Shown here piece after piece: positions 26,457 through 34,602 of a stretch of 64,000 bases of DNA. Within the stretch, counting starts at the first letter, position 1. Each line of letters starts with the position of its first letter. The notes beneath the pieces were generated by a model. It was given only the letters and a program-made list of their open reading frames with translations, had not been told where the DNA came from and made no database searches. Source of the stretch: Clostridiales bacterium (GTDB lineage: Bacteria > Bacillota > Clostridia > Lachnospirales > Lachnospiraceae). The position numbers were made by a program, and so were the translations under genes. Location: positions 1 to 64,000 of the forward strand of contig JAJBVD010000035.1 of NCBI GenBank assembly GCA_020859985.1, given 5' to 3'.

Positions 26457-27581
26457 ATGAAAACACTCAGCCTTTTGATCAAACCCGCGTCCGGTTTGTG
26501 CAATATGAGATGCAGTTATTGCTTTTACCGGGAAGAGGTATCGCGCCTGCAGGGCATCCGTCCGGGAATCATGAGCGACGATGTTATGGAGCTTCTGATC
26601 CGGAGGGCCTGCGAGAGCGCCGATGAATTTTTGCAGATTACGTTTCAGGGAGGAGAGCCCGCGCTTGCGGGCTTTGATTTTTACAGAAAATTCACGGAAC
26701 GGCTGCGGAAAACGAAAAAAGGGAACCTGCAGGTCAGCTATTCCTTCCAGACGAACGGTCTGCTGCTGAATGAGGAGTGGTGCGCCTTTTTTCGGGAAAA
26801 CCATTTTCTTGTGGGGCTTTCTTTTGACGGGACTTCAGGCCTGCATGACCGCTATCGGACAGACACGGACGGGAAAGCCACCTCCGGGCGCGTGCTTGCG
26901 GCATGGCGCCTTTTGCAGCAGAGCGGGGTTGACGCGAACCTTTTATGTGTGGTGACGAAGCAGGCCGCAAAACGCCCCGGACGTGTTTACCATTTTATGC
27001 GGGAATTGGGAGCGGACTTTTTGCAGTATATTCCATGTATGGACTTTCGCACAGACGTCCCGGCCGGACAGAGCCTTGCTCTGGCACCGGCGGACTATGC
27101 TTATTTTCTGAAAGGACTGTTTGATCTCTGGTATCAGGACTGGGAAAGAGGCGACTATGTCAGCATCCGGCAGTTTGACGACTATCTGCTGGCGCTTGGC
27201 GGGCGGAGACCGGGTTCCTGTTCCGCCTGCGGCGAATGCGGGGCATATCTGGTGGTGGAAAATGACGGAAACGTATATCCGTGCGATTTCTATGTGGAGG
27301 ATCGGTACTGCCTTGGCAATCTTAAAGAGGATTCCTTCGAGGCACTCAGATACGGGCAAAAAATGAAACAGTTTCTGGAGACGCCGTATAAGGGCGGGCA
27401 ATGCAGTGCATGTCGGTATTATCCGCTGTGCAGAGGAGGCTGCAGAAGGGATTATGTCACGGTGGGAGCATCTGGACAGAAGAATCGTGTCAATCTTTAT
27501 TGCGGAGCCTATCAGGATTTTTTCCAGTATGCGCTGCCAAGAATGCACAAAGCCGCCCAGGGCGCAGGTCTCCTGCGGTAA
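26457..27581 (+). CDS. Anaerobic sulfatase-maturating enzyme (radical SAM/SPASM)
   Basis: About 374 residues from ATG 26457, with AGGAGG 6 bp upstream. It converts the sulfatase Cys or Ser to formylglycine without oxygen. The radical SAM cluster is C15, C19 and C22 (GLCNMRCSYCFY), followed by FQGGEPAL for SAM binding. SPASM-type cysteines holding two auxiliary 4Fe-4S clusters appear as CSACGECGAYLVVENDGNVYP, CDFY and CSACRYYPLCRGGCRRDY. LSFDGTSGLHDRYR is typical. Its evident client is the sulfatase encoded immediately upstream. The gap between them is filled by the 35-bp tandem repeat. Confidence 0.93.
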   Translation: MKTLSLLIKPASGLCNMRCSYCFYREEVSRLQGIRPGIMSDDVMELLIRRACESADEFLQITFQGGEPALAGFDFYRKFTERLRKTKKGNLQVSYSFQTNGLLLNEEWCAFFRENHFLVGLSFDGTSGLHDRYRTDTDGKATSGRVLAAWRLLQQSGVDANLLCVVTKQAAKRPGRVYHFMRELGADFLQYIPCMDFRTDVPAGQSLALAPADYAYFLKGLFDLWYQDWERGDYVSIRQFDDYLLALGGRRPGSCSACGECGAYLVVENDGNVYPCDFYVEDRYCLGNLKEDSFEALRYGQKMKQFLETPYKGGQCSACRYYPLCRGGCRRDYVTVGASGQKNRVNLYCGAYQDFFQYALPRMHKAAQGAGLLR

Positions 27582-27666
27582 AGCGGGAGAAGACGGATAA
27601 GATGTCTCTTATACTTAAGAAATAATTACAAACAAAAAAAGACAATAACAAATGATTAGAAATGTA

Positions 27667-27695
27667 TTGACAAGAACTACGCTATGTGATACTAT
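27667..27695 (+). promoter_or_regulatory. Promoter of third Uma2 gene
   Basis: TTGACA (27667-27672), 17-bp spacer, TACTAT (27690-27695). It shares spacing and several flanking blocks with the promoter at 2782-2810. The leader is about 150 nt. Confidence 0.75.
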
Positions 27696-27850
27696 GCATT
27701 TGTTAATAAGTCTGTGCATCCATGAAAAGTCGACCGACGACGGATGGCAGGCTGCAGTTCCATCCAGAGATCGTTCTTTGATGGAATACTGCCTGCAAAA
27801 GATAAAGTGAAAGAAAAGAGAGAATAAAAACAGAACGAGGAGGTATTTCA

Positions 27851-28570
27851 ATGAAAGAGATGAAGAATCAGAATGATCGGTCGAAAATGGATGAGCCGGA
27901 ATTGGAATTTGACCATGAGCAGAGTGCGAAGGCATTTTACTACGCAGAGCAGACGGATCTGAACAAGGAGGATCAGGTGCATGAGCCTGAGGCGTTATAT
28001 GACTATAAGCGTCAGGGAGAGTATACGCTCGAAGATTACTATGCACTGCCCGATGACCGACGTGTGGAACTCATTGACGGAGTGTTTTTCGAAATGGATG
28101 CGCCCGGGACTGACCATCAGACGGCAGCGCTCCAGATTGTACGTCAGCTGGATGAATACATAGATTCACAGGGAGGTTCCTGCGTGCCGTTTGTTTCTCC
28201 AATCGATGTACAGCTGGACCGTGACGACAGGACGATGGTGGAGCCGGATGTGGTGCTTCTCTGCGACATGAAGAAAAATGTCGGCCGCTGTATTTATGGA
28301 GCTCCCGATCTGGTGATGGAGGTCCTCTCACCGTCTACTTCCAGAAAAGATCAGACACTGAAGCTCTACAAATACAGGAATGCCGGTGTCAGAGAATACT
28401 GGATCATTGATTTGCAGCGGGAGAAGGTCACAGTGTATGATTTCGAACATAAAAAGCATCCGGCGATCTATGGGATGGATGTCCCGATTCCGGTTGGGAT
28501 TTATGATGGAAAATGCGAGATCCGGTTTGACAGATATTTCGCCAGAATGAAGATGCTGAATCAGGGCTAA
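27851..28570 (+). CDS. Uma2 family endonuclease-like protein (copy 3)
   Basis: This 239-residue protein has the same plan as the protein at 2903-3655: a charged N-terminal extension (about 50 residues) and a Uma2 PD-(D/E)XK domain with YTLEDYYALPDDRRVELIDG, MVEPDVVLLCD, GAPDLVMEVLSPSTSRKDQT and GVREYWIIDL. The extension also resembles copy 1 (EPEALYDYKRQGEYT versus EPEVQYNYHRQGEYT), so these two are closer to each other than to the methyltransferase-fused domain. The start is ATG after GAGGAGG. The target and role are unknown. Confidence 0.85.
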   Translation: MKEMKNQNDRSKMDEPELEFDHEQSAKAFYYAEQTDLNKEDQVHEPEALYDYKRQGEYTLEDYYALPDDRRVELIDGVFFEMDAPGTDHQTAALQIVRQLDEYIDSQGGSCVPFVSPIDVQLDRDDRTMVEPDVVLLCDMKKNVGRCIYGAPDLVMEVLSPSTSRKDQTLKLYKYRNAGVREYWIIDLQREKVTVYDFEHKKHPAIYGMDVPIPVGIYDGKCEIRFDRYFARMKMLNQG

Positions 28571-28609
28571 ACCCAGCGGCCTGATTTGTCTTCTTAATTA
28601 GAAGTGATG

Positions 28610-28636
28610 GTAACTGTGACGGAATTGAACAGTTAC
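28610..28636 (+). repeat. 27-bp GTAACTGT-family solo element
   Basis: Ends GTAACTGT...ACAGTTAC with three internal differences from the 8500 copy. Flanks AAGTGATG and ATGTGATA match at 6 of 8. It sits just upstream of the folT promoter. Confidence 0.7.
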
Positions 28637-28661
28637 ATGTGATAAATTATACAGAATGTGC

Positions 28662-28689
28662 TTGCATCCTCACAGAACTGTGGTATAAT
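28662..28689 (+). promoter_or_regulatory. Promoter of the THF riboswitch-folT unit
   Basis: TTGCAT (28662-28667), 16-bp spacer, TATAAT (28684-28689), about 28 bp before the riboswitch. Confidence 0.75.
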
Positions 28690-28716
28690 CGGGGGCAAGT
28701 AAATAATAGCGAAGTA

Positions 28717-28793
28717 GGAATCTATGCGTTAAGTGTTCATTGGATGGGGAGTCGCCATGAAACGAAAAATCCGGCCGCCGATGCGTCAATTCC
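28717..28793 (+). promoter_or_regulatory. Tetrahydrofolate (THF) riboswitch
   Basis: The aptamer-specific string GCGTTAAGTG (28727-28736) is followed by TTCATTGGATGGGGAGTCG and a CCATGAAACGA segment, in the order and spacing of class I THF riboswitches such as that of Streptococcus mutans folT. Outer arms GGAAT (28717-28721) and ATTCC (28789-28793) can form P1. Downstream is a folate ECF transporter gene, the classical THF target. Folate would be expected to reduce folT expression. Confidence 0.88.
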
Positions 28794-28904
28794 CGGATGC
28801 ATCTGGTATGGAAGAGATTTACGATATATTTTCCGCACCCGTTGCTGCAATTATGAGTGGTTTGTAACATCTCATAATGTGGAGGGCATATTATTTATGG
28901 ATAG

Positions 28905-29018
28905 TTCGGGCTGTCAGGCTGACAGCCGGGACTGCAGCCTGTTGACAGGCATCCGGAGGTACAGACTTTGGACTGCTCACAGTTCTGTTATCTGCCCTGT
29001 ACGGTTCAGGAGCCCGAA
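28905..29018 (+). other. Second structured segment of the folT leader
   Basis: TTCGGGCT (28905-28912) can pair with AGCCCGAA (29011-29018), enclosing hairpins CTGTCAG/CTGACAG and GCCTGT/ACAGGC and a GTACAG/CTGTAC helix. An alternative pairing joins CATCCGGAG (28950-28958) with CTCCGGGATG (29021-29030). It lies between the THF riboswitch and the folT SD. It could be the expression platform or an independent element, and no known motif is recognised. Confidence 0.45.
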
Positions 29019-29059
29019 TGCTCCGGGATGCCGTGTGCACATTATGGAGGTGTTTTATT

Positions 29060-29638
29060 ATGCACAAAAGTAAAAAGACGGTATGGGATACCCATACCCT
29101 CGTGTTTCTTGGGCTTCTTGTTGCCATGCATATTGTTCTGACCCGTCTTCTGGTGATCGAGCTGGGCTCATACCGGATTACGGTCGGCGTGGTATGCACG
29201 ATCCTTGCCGGGCTATGGTTCGGTCCGGTTGCCGGTGGAGCCTGCGGCATGGTCGCGGATCTGCTTGGTTGTTTGCTGAAAGGTTATGCGATCAATCCGT
29301 TTATCACGGCCGCCGCGATGATGTGGGGCATTGTTCCGGCTCTGTTCCGTCCGCTTTTGAATGGTACGAAGAAAAAGAAGGTTGTCTTCGTCTGCATCGG
29401 CGTGTTTCTGGCGTCCGTGTGCTCCACACTTGGGCTCAATACGACCGGTCTTGCGATTTACAACGGCGGCGAATTTATCGTGAGCTTCATGGCACTGATT
29501 CCAGGCAGGCTGGTTCAGTGGTGCATCATGATGCCGGTATACTGTGTACTGAGCTCGCTTCTTTACCTGAGCCCGCTGACTGGTTTTGTGGTGAATGCGT
29601 CAGGGACAAAGCGTGTGGATCATACTGTGGAAGTGTAA
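29060..29638 (+). CDS. folT: Folate-specific ECF transporter S component FolT
   Basis: 192 residues from ATG 29060 (GGAGG upstream). It is a small, very hydrophobic six-helix protein of the ECF S-component class: LVFLGLLVAMHIVLTRLL at the start, then ELGSYRITVGVVCTILAGLW, GPVAGGACGMVADLLGCLLKG and an INPFITAAAMMWGIVPALF helix. It binds folate and docks on the shared ECF energising module (EcfT and ATPases), which is not in the window. Control by the THF riboswitch 270 bp upstream supports the folate assignment. Confidence 0.93.
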   Translation: MHKSKKTVWDTHTLVFLGLLVAMHIVLTRLLVIELGSYRITVGVVCTILAGLWFGPVAGGACGMVADLLGCLLKGYAINPFITAAAMMWGIVPALFRPLLNGTKKKKVVFVCIGVFLASVCSTLGLNTTGLAIYNGGEFIVSFMALIPGRLVQWCIMMPVYCVLSSLLYLSPLTGFVVNASGTKRVDHTVEV

Positions 29639-29750
29639 GTATGGTTCAGGATGATGGCCGGTCATGGCTATTGGTTCGGCGATGATCCGCAATACAGGCA
29701 GTATATATTTTGTTATAGGATTCCGTCCGATTCCCGACGGAAGGGGAAGG

Positions 29751-29773
29751 GGCTCTGCGAAAGCGGAGCCTTT
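29751..29773 (+). terminator. Terminator of folT
   Basis: GGCTCTGC-gaaa-GCGGAGCC stem followed by TTTGTT, 110 bp after folT. It is preceded by a TTCCGTC/GACGGAA hairpin at 29721-29742. Confidence 0.6.
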
Positions 29774-29774
29774 G

Positions 29775-29917
29775 TTATGATATAGGAAACTTCGTTCCCT
29801 ATATCATAAAACCCTCCGGGGGATGCGCACGATGCACATAGGAAAGCTGCTTCGCAGCTGTGCATCGGCGCGGCAAAGTGTGCAAGCCCCTCAAGACTGA
29901 GGGACTTGCACACTTTG
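29775..29917. repeat. Array of three large hairpins between folT and pheA
   Basis: Three back-to-back inverted repeats: TTATGATATAGGAA/TTCCcTATATCATAA (29775-29809), GATGCACA/TGTGCATC with inner AGCTGC/GCAGCT (29831-29866), and CAAAGTGTGCAAG/CTTGCACACTTTG extended by CCCTCA/TGAGGG (29874-29917). They share no sequence with the GTAACTGT family and encode nothing. From 29918 to the pheA start I see only a short TTTAATC/GATTAAA repeat. Confidence 0.7.
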
Positions 29918-30065
29918 TTATGCTTATTTTCGGTGGACAAACAGAAAAATCCGCGGTAAGATGTAACTAAAATGTCTATTTAATCAAAATGGGATTAAAA
30001 ATGGATACAGCCATAAAAGAAACAAACAATCGATTAAAATACCGTATACAGGAGAGGATAACGGC

Positions 30066-31196
30066 ATGAAGGATTTACAGGAACTGCGGCTGGAGATTGA
30101 CGAAGTGGATCAGCAGATTACGGAGCTGTTTGAGCGGAGGATGGAGATCAGTGAGGACGTCGCGCGTTTTAAGATTGCGAATGGCAGAAAGGTATTCGAC
30201 AAAGAACGCGAACATAGTAAGCTGGACACGTTGGGAGCGATGGCGCACAATGATTTCAACCGACATGGCATAAAGGAGCTTTTTTCACAGATTATGTCCA
30301 TGAGCCGTAAGCTTCAGTATCAGCTGCTGGAGGAAAACGGTGTGTCCGGAAGACTGCCGTTCATCGAGGTGGATGACATTGACCGTGAAAATATCCGCGT
30401 CGTCTATCAGGGCGTGGAAGGAGCATACAGCCATGCGGCGATGCAGCAGTATTTTGGAAAGGATGTCAACTGTTTCCATGTGCGGAAATTCCGTGACGCG
30501 ATGGAGGCAATCGCCGAGGGTTCCGCGGATTACGCGGTGTTGCCGATTGAGAATTCATCGGCTGGGATCGTGGCGGACAATTATGACCTGCTTGTCAACT
30601 TTGAAAATTATATTGTCGGGGAGCAGATCGTCAAATGTGAGCATGCTCTGCTTGGCCTGCCGGGAACAAAGCCTGAAAATATTAAAAAGGTATATTCGCA
30701 TCAGCAGGCGCTTTCCCAGTGTGAGGAGTACCTGTACCGCCATCCGGAATGGCAGCTGATTCCTTTTGACAATACCGCGCGGGCGGCAAAAAAGGTGGCG
30801 GATGACGGCGACCCGACGCAGGCAGCCGTAGGCAGTGTTTTCGCGGCGGAATGCTTCGGACTGGAGGTTCTCGAGGAGAAGATTTATTATAATGAAGCGA
30901 ATTCGACCCGCTTCATCGTGGTTACGAACCAGCGGGTGTTCCGTCGCGATGCGAAGAAGATCAGCATTTGCTTTGAGGTGCCGCACTCCAGCGGCTCTCT
31001 GTATAACATTCTTTCGCATTTTATTTACAACAATCTGAATATGAATAAGATTGAGTCCCGCCCAATCCCGGGAAGGAACTGGGAATACCGCTTCTTCATA
31101 GATTTTGACGGTAATCTTGCGGACGGCGCGGTCAAAAACGCGCTGCGCGGTATCCGTGAGGAAGCGATCAACATGAAGATCCTTGGGAACTATTAG
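30066..31196 (+). CDS. pheA: Bifunctional chorismate mutase/prephenate dehydratase (P-protein)
   Basis: This 376-residue protein makes phenylpyruvate from chorismate via prephenate. The AroQ-type mutase is at residues 1-90 (LRLEIDEVDQQITELFERRM, VARFKIANG). The dehydratase spans about 108-285 with VVYQGVEGAYSHAAM, ADYAVLPIENSSAGIV and the catalytic Thr in NSTRFIVV. The C-terminal ACT domain has HSSGSLYNILSHF and the phenylalanine-binding ESRPIPGRNWEYRFF. The start is ATG after AGGAGAGG. It stands alone, without a T-box or leader peptide that I can see. Feedback inhibition by phenylalanine is expected through the ACT domain. Confidence 0.95.
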   Translation: MKDLQELRLEIDEVDQQITELFERRMEISEDVARFKIANGRKVFDKEREHSKLDTLGAMAHNDFNRHGIKELFSQIMSMSRKLQYQLLEENGVSGRLPFIEVDDIDRENIRVVYQGVEGAYSHAAMQQYFGKDVNCFHVRKFRDAMEAIAEGSADYAVLPIENSSAGIVADNYDLLVNFENYIVGEQIVKCEHALLGLPGTKPENIKKVYSHQQALSQCEEYLYRHPEWQLIPFDNTARAAKKVADDGDPTQAAVGSVFAAECFGLEVLEEKIYYNEANSTRFIVVTNQRVFRRDAKKISICFEVPHSSGSLYNILSHFIYNNLNMNKIESRPIPGRNWEYRFFIDFDGNLADGAVKNALRGIREEAINMKILGNY

Positions 31197-31300
31197 GAAA
31201 GCACTTCACAGTTAAGATATCAGGTAACTGTTGAGGAAAGCGCTTTGCAGTCAGGATACCTGGCAGCTATTGAGGACAGCACTTTGTTGTTATGACAGGA
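31195..31300 (+). repeat. 39-bp degenerate tandem repeat after pheA
   Basis: Two full units (31195-31233, 31234-31272) and a partial third (from 31273) each begin AGGAAAGC.CTT or a close variant. The first unit also contains the palindrome ACAGTTA...TAACTGT (31207-31230), again like the GTAACTGT family core. The unit overlaps the pheA stop codon by 2 bp. Confidence 0.65.
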
Positions 31301-31324
31301 AATTACCGGAAGGTGTGTTACAAA

Positions 31325-32671
31325 ATGACAGACTTAGATGAACTGATATTGTATCGGAACTTTGAAAACGGGCAGATTATAGAAGATATGTGCCGGATAC
31401 TGGAGCAACTGAATGATGAAGCGAAGCGGGATAAAGTAAAAGAACGCTTTTTTTCCTGCATGCACGCGCTGATCGATCTGGCGGGCACCTATGGTTTTGA
31501 AGGAAACCTGTGGCACGATTATCTGGCGCTTCTGTTGGTCAACAATGAAAATGTGTTCAGTACTTCGTGTGAGATCAGCGGGAACGCGGATGGCAGCCTG
31601 CTGACGCTTGCGAAGCATGATTTCACGATTTTTATGAGGCTGTTTGCGCTTGATTTTTCCGGACTGGAAGAGATTTTGAATGTTGGCTTTTTTGAGGAAA
31701 TCCTGCATTATCGGAGAGGCGCCGCGGAGGGCAGAGTATATAACAGGCGTATTCGCGACCGTATCTGTGAGCTGGCGGCGCAGCTGGCGGAGGATTCCGG
31801 AACTTTGCCGCTTGCCATCGCCCTGGATCAGTTTACGAATCATATGGTGCGGTTTTACCGGGAGTTTGGTGTGGGCAAATTTGGTCTGCATAAGGCATTT
31901 CGTGTCGAACACGGGGATAACGGGGTGCAGATTCTGCCGATTACGAACATTGCCCATGTGAAGCTGGATGATCTGGTGGGGTATGAGATCCAGAAGAAAA
32001 AGCTGATCGACAATACGGAGGCATTTCTGAATGGAAAAAGGGCAAATAACTGCCTGCTTTTTGGCGATGCGGGGACCGGAAAGTCTTCCAGCATCAAGGG
32101 AATTCTGAATCAGTATTATGATCAGGGACTGCGCATGATCGAAATCTACAAGCATCAGTTTCAGGACCTGAACGCAGTGATCGCGCAGATTAAAAATCGC
32201 AATTATAAGTTTATCATTTATATGGACGATCTCTCCTTTGAGGAGTTTGAAATCGAATACAAATATCTGAAGGCGGTGATCGAGGGCGGTCTGGAGAAGA
32301 GGCCGGAGAATGTTCTGATCTACGCGACCTCGAACCGACGCCATCTGATCCGGGAACAGTTTGGCGACAATATGGAGGGTGACATCGGGAAGCCGGCTGA
32401 GATTCACGCGACACACGGCGGTGATCTGCATGTTTCGGATACGGTGCAGGAGAAGCTCTCGCTTTCCTCGCGGTTCGGCGTCACGATATACTTTGGCTCG
32501 CCGGATAAGAAGCAGTTCCAGAACATTGTGCGCACACTGGCGGAGCGCTACGGCATTACAATGCCGGAGGAACAGCTGCTTGCCGAAGCAAATAAGTGGG
32601 AGTTAAGCCACGGAGGTTTGTCGGGGAGAACTGCGGTTCAGTTTGTCGACTACATTTCTGCCATGCAGTAG
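31325..32671 (+). CDS. AAA ATPase of the DUF815 family
   Basis: 448 residues from ATG 31325 (GGAAGG upstream). The C-terminal ATP-binding region has Walker A GDAGTGKSS, Walker B KFIIYMDDLSFEEFE, sensor IYATSNRRHLIREQ and a C-terminal GLSGRTAVQFV. DUF815 proteins are widespread P-loop ATPases of unknown function, and the N-terminal half (about 1-200) is helical without known motifs. The ppx gene follows after 11 bp, so the two are likely cotranscribed, which may link it to polyphosphate or stress responses (inference). Confidence 0.88.
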   Translation: MTDLDELILYRNFENGQIIEDMCRILEQLNDEAKRDKVKERFFSCMHALIDLAGTYGFEGNLWHDYLALLLVNNENVFSTSCEISGNADGSLLTLAKHDFTIFMRLFALDFSGLEEILNVGFFEEILHYRRGAAEGRVYNRRIRDRICELAAQLAEDSGTLPLAIALDQFTNHMVRFYREFGVGKFGLHKAFRVEHGDNGVQILPITNIAHVKLDDLVGYEIQKKKLIDNTEAFLNGKRANNCLLFGDAGTGKSSSIKGILNQYYDQGLRMIEIYKHQFQDLNAVIAQIKNRNYKFIIYMDDLSFEEFEIEYKYLKAVIEGGLEKRPENVLIYATSNRRHLIREQFGDNMEGDIGKPAEIHATHGGDLHVSDTVQEKLSLSSRFGVTIYFGSPDKKQFQNIVRTLAERYGITMPEEQLLAEANKWELSHGGLSGRTAVQFVDYISAMQ

Positions 32672-32682
32672 GGAGGGTATAT

Positions 32683-34467
32683 ATGGCTGTGAAATTATTC
32701 GCGGCAGTCAGCATAGGCTCGGCCGTGACTGAAATGAAGATTTTTGAATTTACACAGAAGCGTATGATGCGGGAGATCGAGTGTGTTTCCACCCGTATCA
32801 ACTTAGGGCTTGACGTGTATGAACAGGGGCGCATCAGCAGGGAGCATGTGGATGAACTCTGCGCGGTCTTAAATGATTTTAAGCGCACGATGTCCGGCTA
32901 CAAGGTAGCGGCTTACCGTGTGTTTGCGACGAGCGCATTTCGGGAGTCGCGCAATAAGGCGTTTCTTTGTGATTATATTGAGAAACAGACCGGTCTCGAT
33001 ATTGACGTCTTTACAAACTCAGAGCAGCGGTTTGTCGATTATCAGGCAATCGCTTCGGTCTCGGCGGAATTTGAGAACATTATCGCGAACGCGACCGCGA
33101 TTGTTGATATAAGCGGGAGCAGCACACAGATTTCTCTGTTTGACAAGGATAAGCTGATCACGACGCAGAACATCCGCGTGGGAAATATCACGACGCGTGA
33201 GAATCTGCTTCCTCTCTCAAAGAATGGGGAGCATTTTGAGAAGCTGCTTCGGGAACTGATGGATTATGAGCTGACCGGATTTACCAAGCTATATCAAAAA
33301 GACCGCAAGATCCGCAATCTGATCGTCTTAGGCGGCGGTTTGAGCGAGATGCTTTCCATGAAAGATCAGGAGGAGATCCGCGACCTTCTGCGAAAGAGGG
33401 AAGCTTCGATTTTGAAGAGCGAAGCGGAGAAATCTTCTGGCATCGAAAAGCCTGAGATGGTGAAAAAGGATGCCGGTGACACGAAAAAAGAGGCTGGCAG
33501 CGCAAAATCAGAACCTGCTAAGAAAGCTTCTGCTTCGGTAAAAGAATTGTTTTCGAAAGAGAATTCATCCGGCACGACAGAGCCGTCCGGCCTACAGAAA
33601 AAAGATGTTGAAGGGAAAAGGATTCCTTTTCTTACGAAGGAACAGTATGAGATCATTTATAAAGAGATGATTGCCCACACACCGGATGAGATTGCCAAGC
33701 GGTACAACCTGCCTTCAGACATGACGGACGCAATTATTCCTTCCGCTGTGATCTGCCGCAGCCTGATTGAGAGTTTTGACGTGGATGTCGTGTGGATGCC
33801 GGGCTTTTCCTTAAACGATGGCGCTGCCTATGATTATGGCGTGCGCATGGGCCTGCTCACCAGACGGCACAGTTTTGACGAGGACATTCTGGCCGCTGCG
33901 CGCAGTATATCCAAACGTTATAAGGCCAGTCAGGCGCACAACCGGAATGTCGGTGACATCGCGGTGGAGATTTTTGACCGGATGAAAAAAGTGCATGGTC
34001 TGGGACAGAGGGAACGGCTGCTTTTACAGATTGCGGTAATTTTGCACAGCTGCGGTAAATTCATCAGCCTGACGGATGTCTCGGAATGCGCTTACAATAT
34101 CATTCTTGCGACGGAGATCATTGGGCTTTCCCACGAGGAGCGGGCGATTGTCGCATACACTGTCAAGTACAACACGAGCCGGTTTATCTACTATGACGAG
34201 CTGGAGACAAAGACCGATCTGGATGAAAAGGAATATATGATCGTCGCGAAACTGACGGCGATCCTGCGCATCGCAAATTCGCTGGACCGCACGCATCAGC
34301 AGAAATGCGGCAATCTGACGGTGACACTGAAAGAGCATGAGCTGAAGATTTCTGTGGCGAGTCAGGCAGATCTCTCACTGGAGAGGGGAGCCTTTGAGGA
34401 GAAGGTAGACTTTTTCGAAGAGGTGTTTAACGTGCGGCCGGTGCTGAAGCAGAGAAAGTCGTTTTAA
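32683..34467 (+). CDS. ppx: Exopolyphosphatase/GppA-type phosphatase with HD-like domain
   Basis: About 594 residues from ATG 32683 (AGGGAGGG upstream). The actin-fold Ppx/GppA domain opens with KLFAAVSIGSAVTEMKIFEF and has VFATSAFRESRNK, TAIVDISGSSTQISLF and LIVLGGGLSEML. The C-terminal region (about 430-560) is HD-like, with LLLQIAVILHSCGKFI and GLSHEERAIVAYTVKYN. Family members hydrolyse terminal phosphates of polyphosphate or convert pppGpp to ppGpp. A Lys/Glu/Ser-rich low-complexity segment (nt about 33400-33620) interrupts the second half of the phosphatase domain. Genes for a DUF815 ATPase and polyphosphate kinase flank it. Confidence 0.9.
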   Translation: MAVKLFAAVSIGSAVTEMKIFEFTQKRMMREIECVSTRINLGLDVYEQGRISREHVDELCAVLNDFKRTMSGYKVAAYRVFATSAFRESRNKAFLCDYIEKQTGLDIDVFTNSEQRFVDYQAIASVSAEFENIIANATAIVDISGSSTQISLFDKDKLITTQNIRVGNITTRENLLPLSKNGEHFEKLLRELMDYELTGFTKLYQKDRKIRNLIVLGGGLSEMLSMKDQEEIRDLLRKREASILKSEAEKSSGIEKPEMVKKDAGDTKKEAGSAKSEPAKKASASVKELFSKENSSGTTEPSGLQKKDVEGKRIPFLTKEQYEIIYKEMIAHTPDEIAKRYNLPSDMTDAIIPSAVICRSLIESFDVDVVWMPGFSLNDGAAYDYGVRMGLLTRRHSFDEDILAAARSISKRYKASQAHNRNVGDIAVEIFDRMKKVHGLGQRERLLLQIAVILHSCGKFISLTDVSECAYNIILATEIIGLSHEERAIVAYTVKYNTSRFIYYDELETKTDLDEKEYMIVAKLTAILRIANSLDRTHQQKCGNLTVTLKEHELKISVASQADLSLERGAFEEKVDFFEEVFNVRPVLKQRKSF

Positions 34468-34602
34468 CTGAGTTGACAGGAACTGCAGGATAGATGAAGA
34501 GCCGCGCAGCGAAGATTGCGTTTCATTTTATGGATGGTGTATCCCACATCAGAGATCAATGCGGGGTGGAGAATCAGATAACAGGGAAAAGAGGTGCGGA
34601 AC

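Noticed and set aside
28639-29073. 144-codon open frame across the folT leader
   Set aside because: It runs through the promoter, THF aptamer and structured leader, has no SD, and its Cys/Arg/Trp-rich translation resembles no protein.
31334-32431. 365-codon minus-strand frame inside the DUF815 gene
   Set aside because: Antisense to the Walker motifs of the DUF815 ATPase and without its own SD or domain signature.
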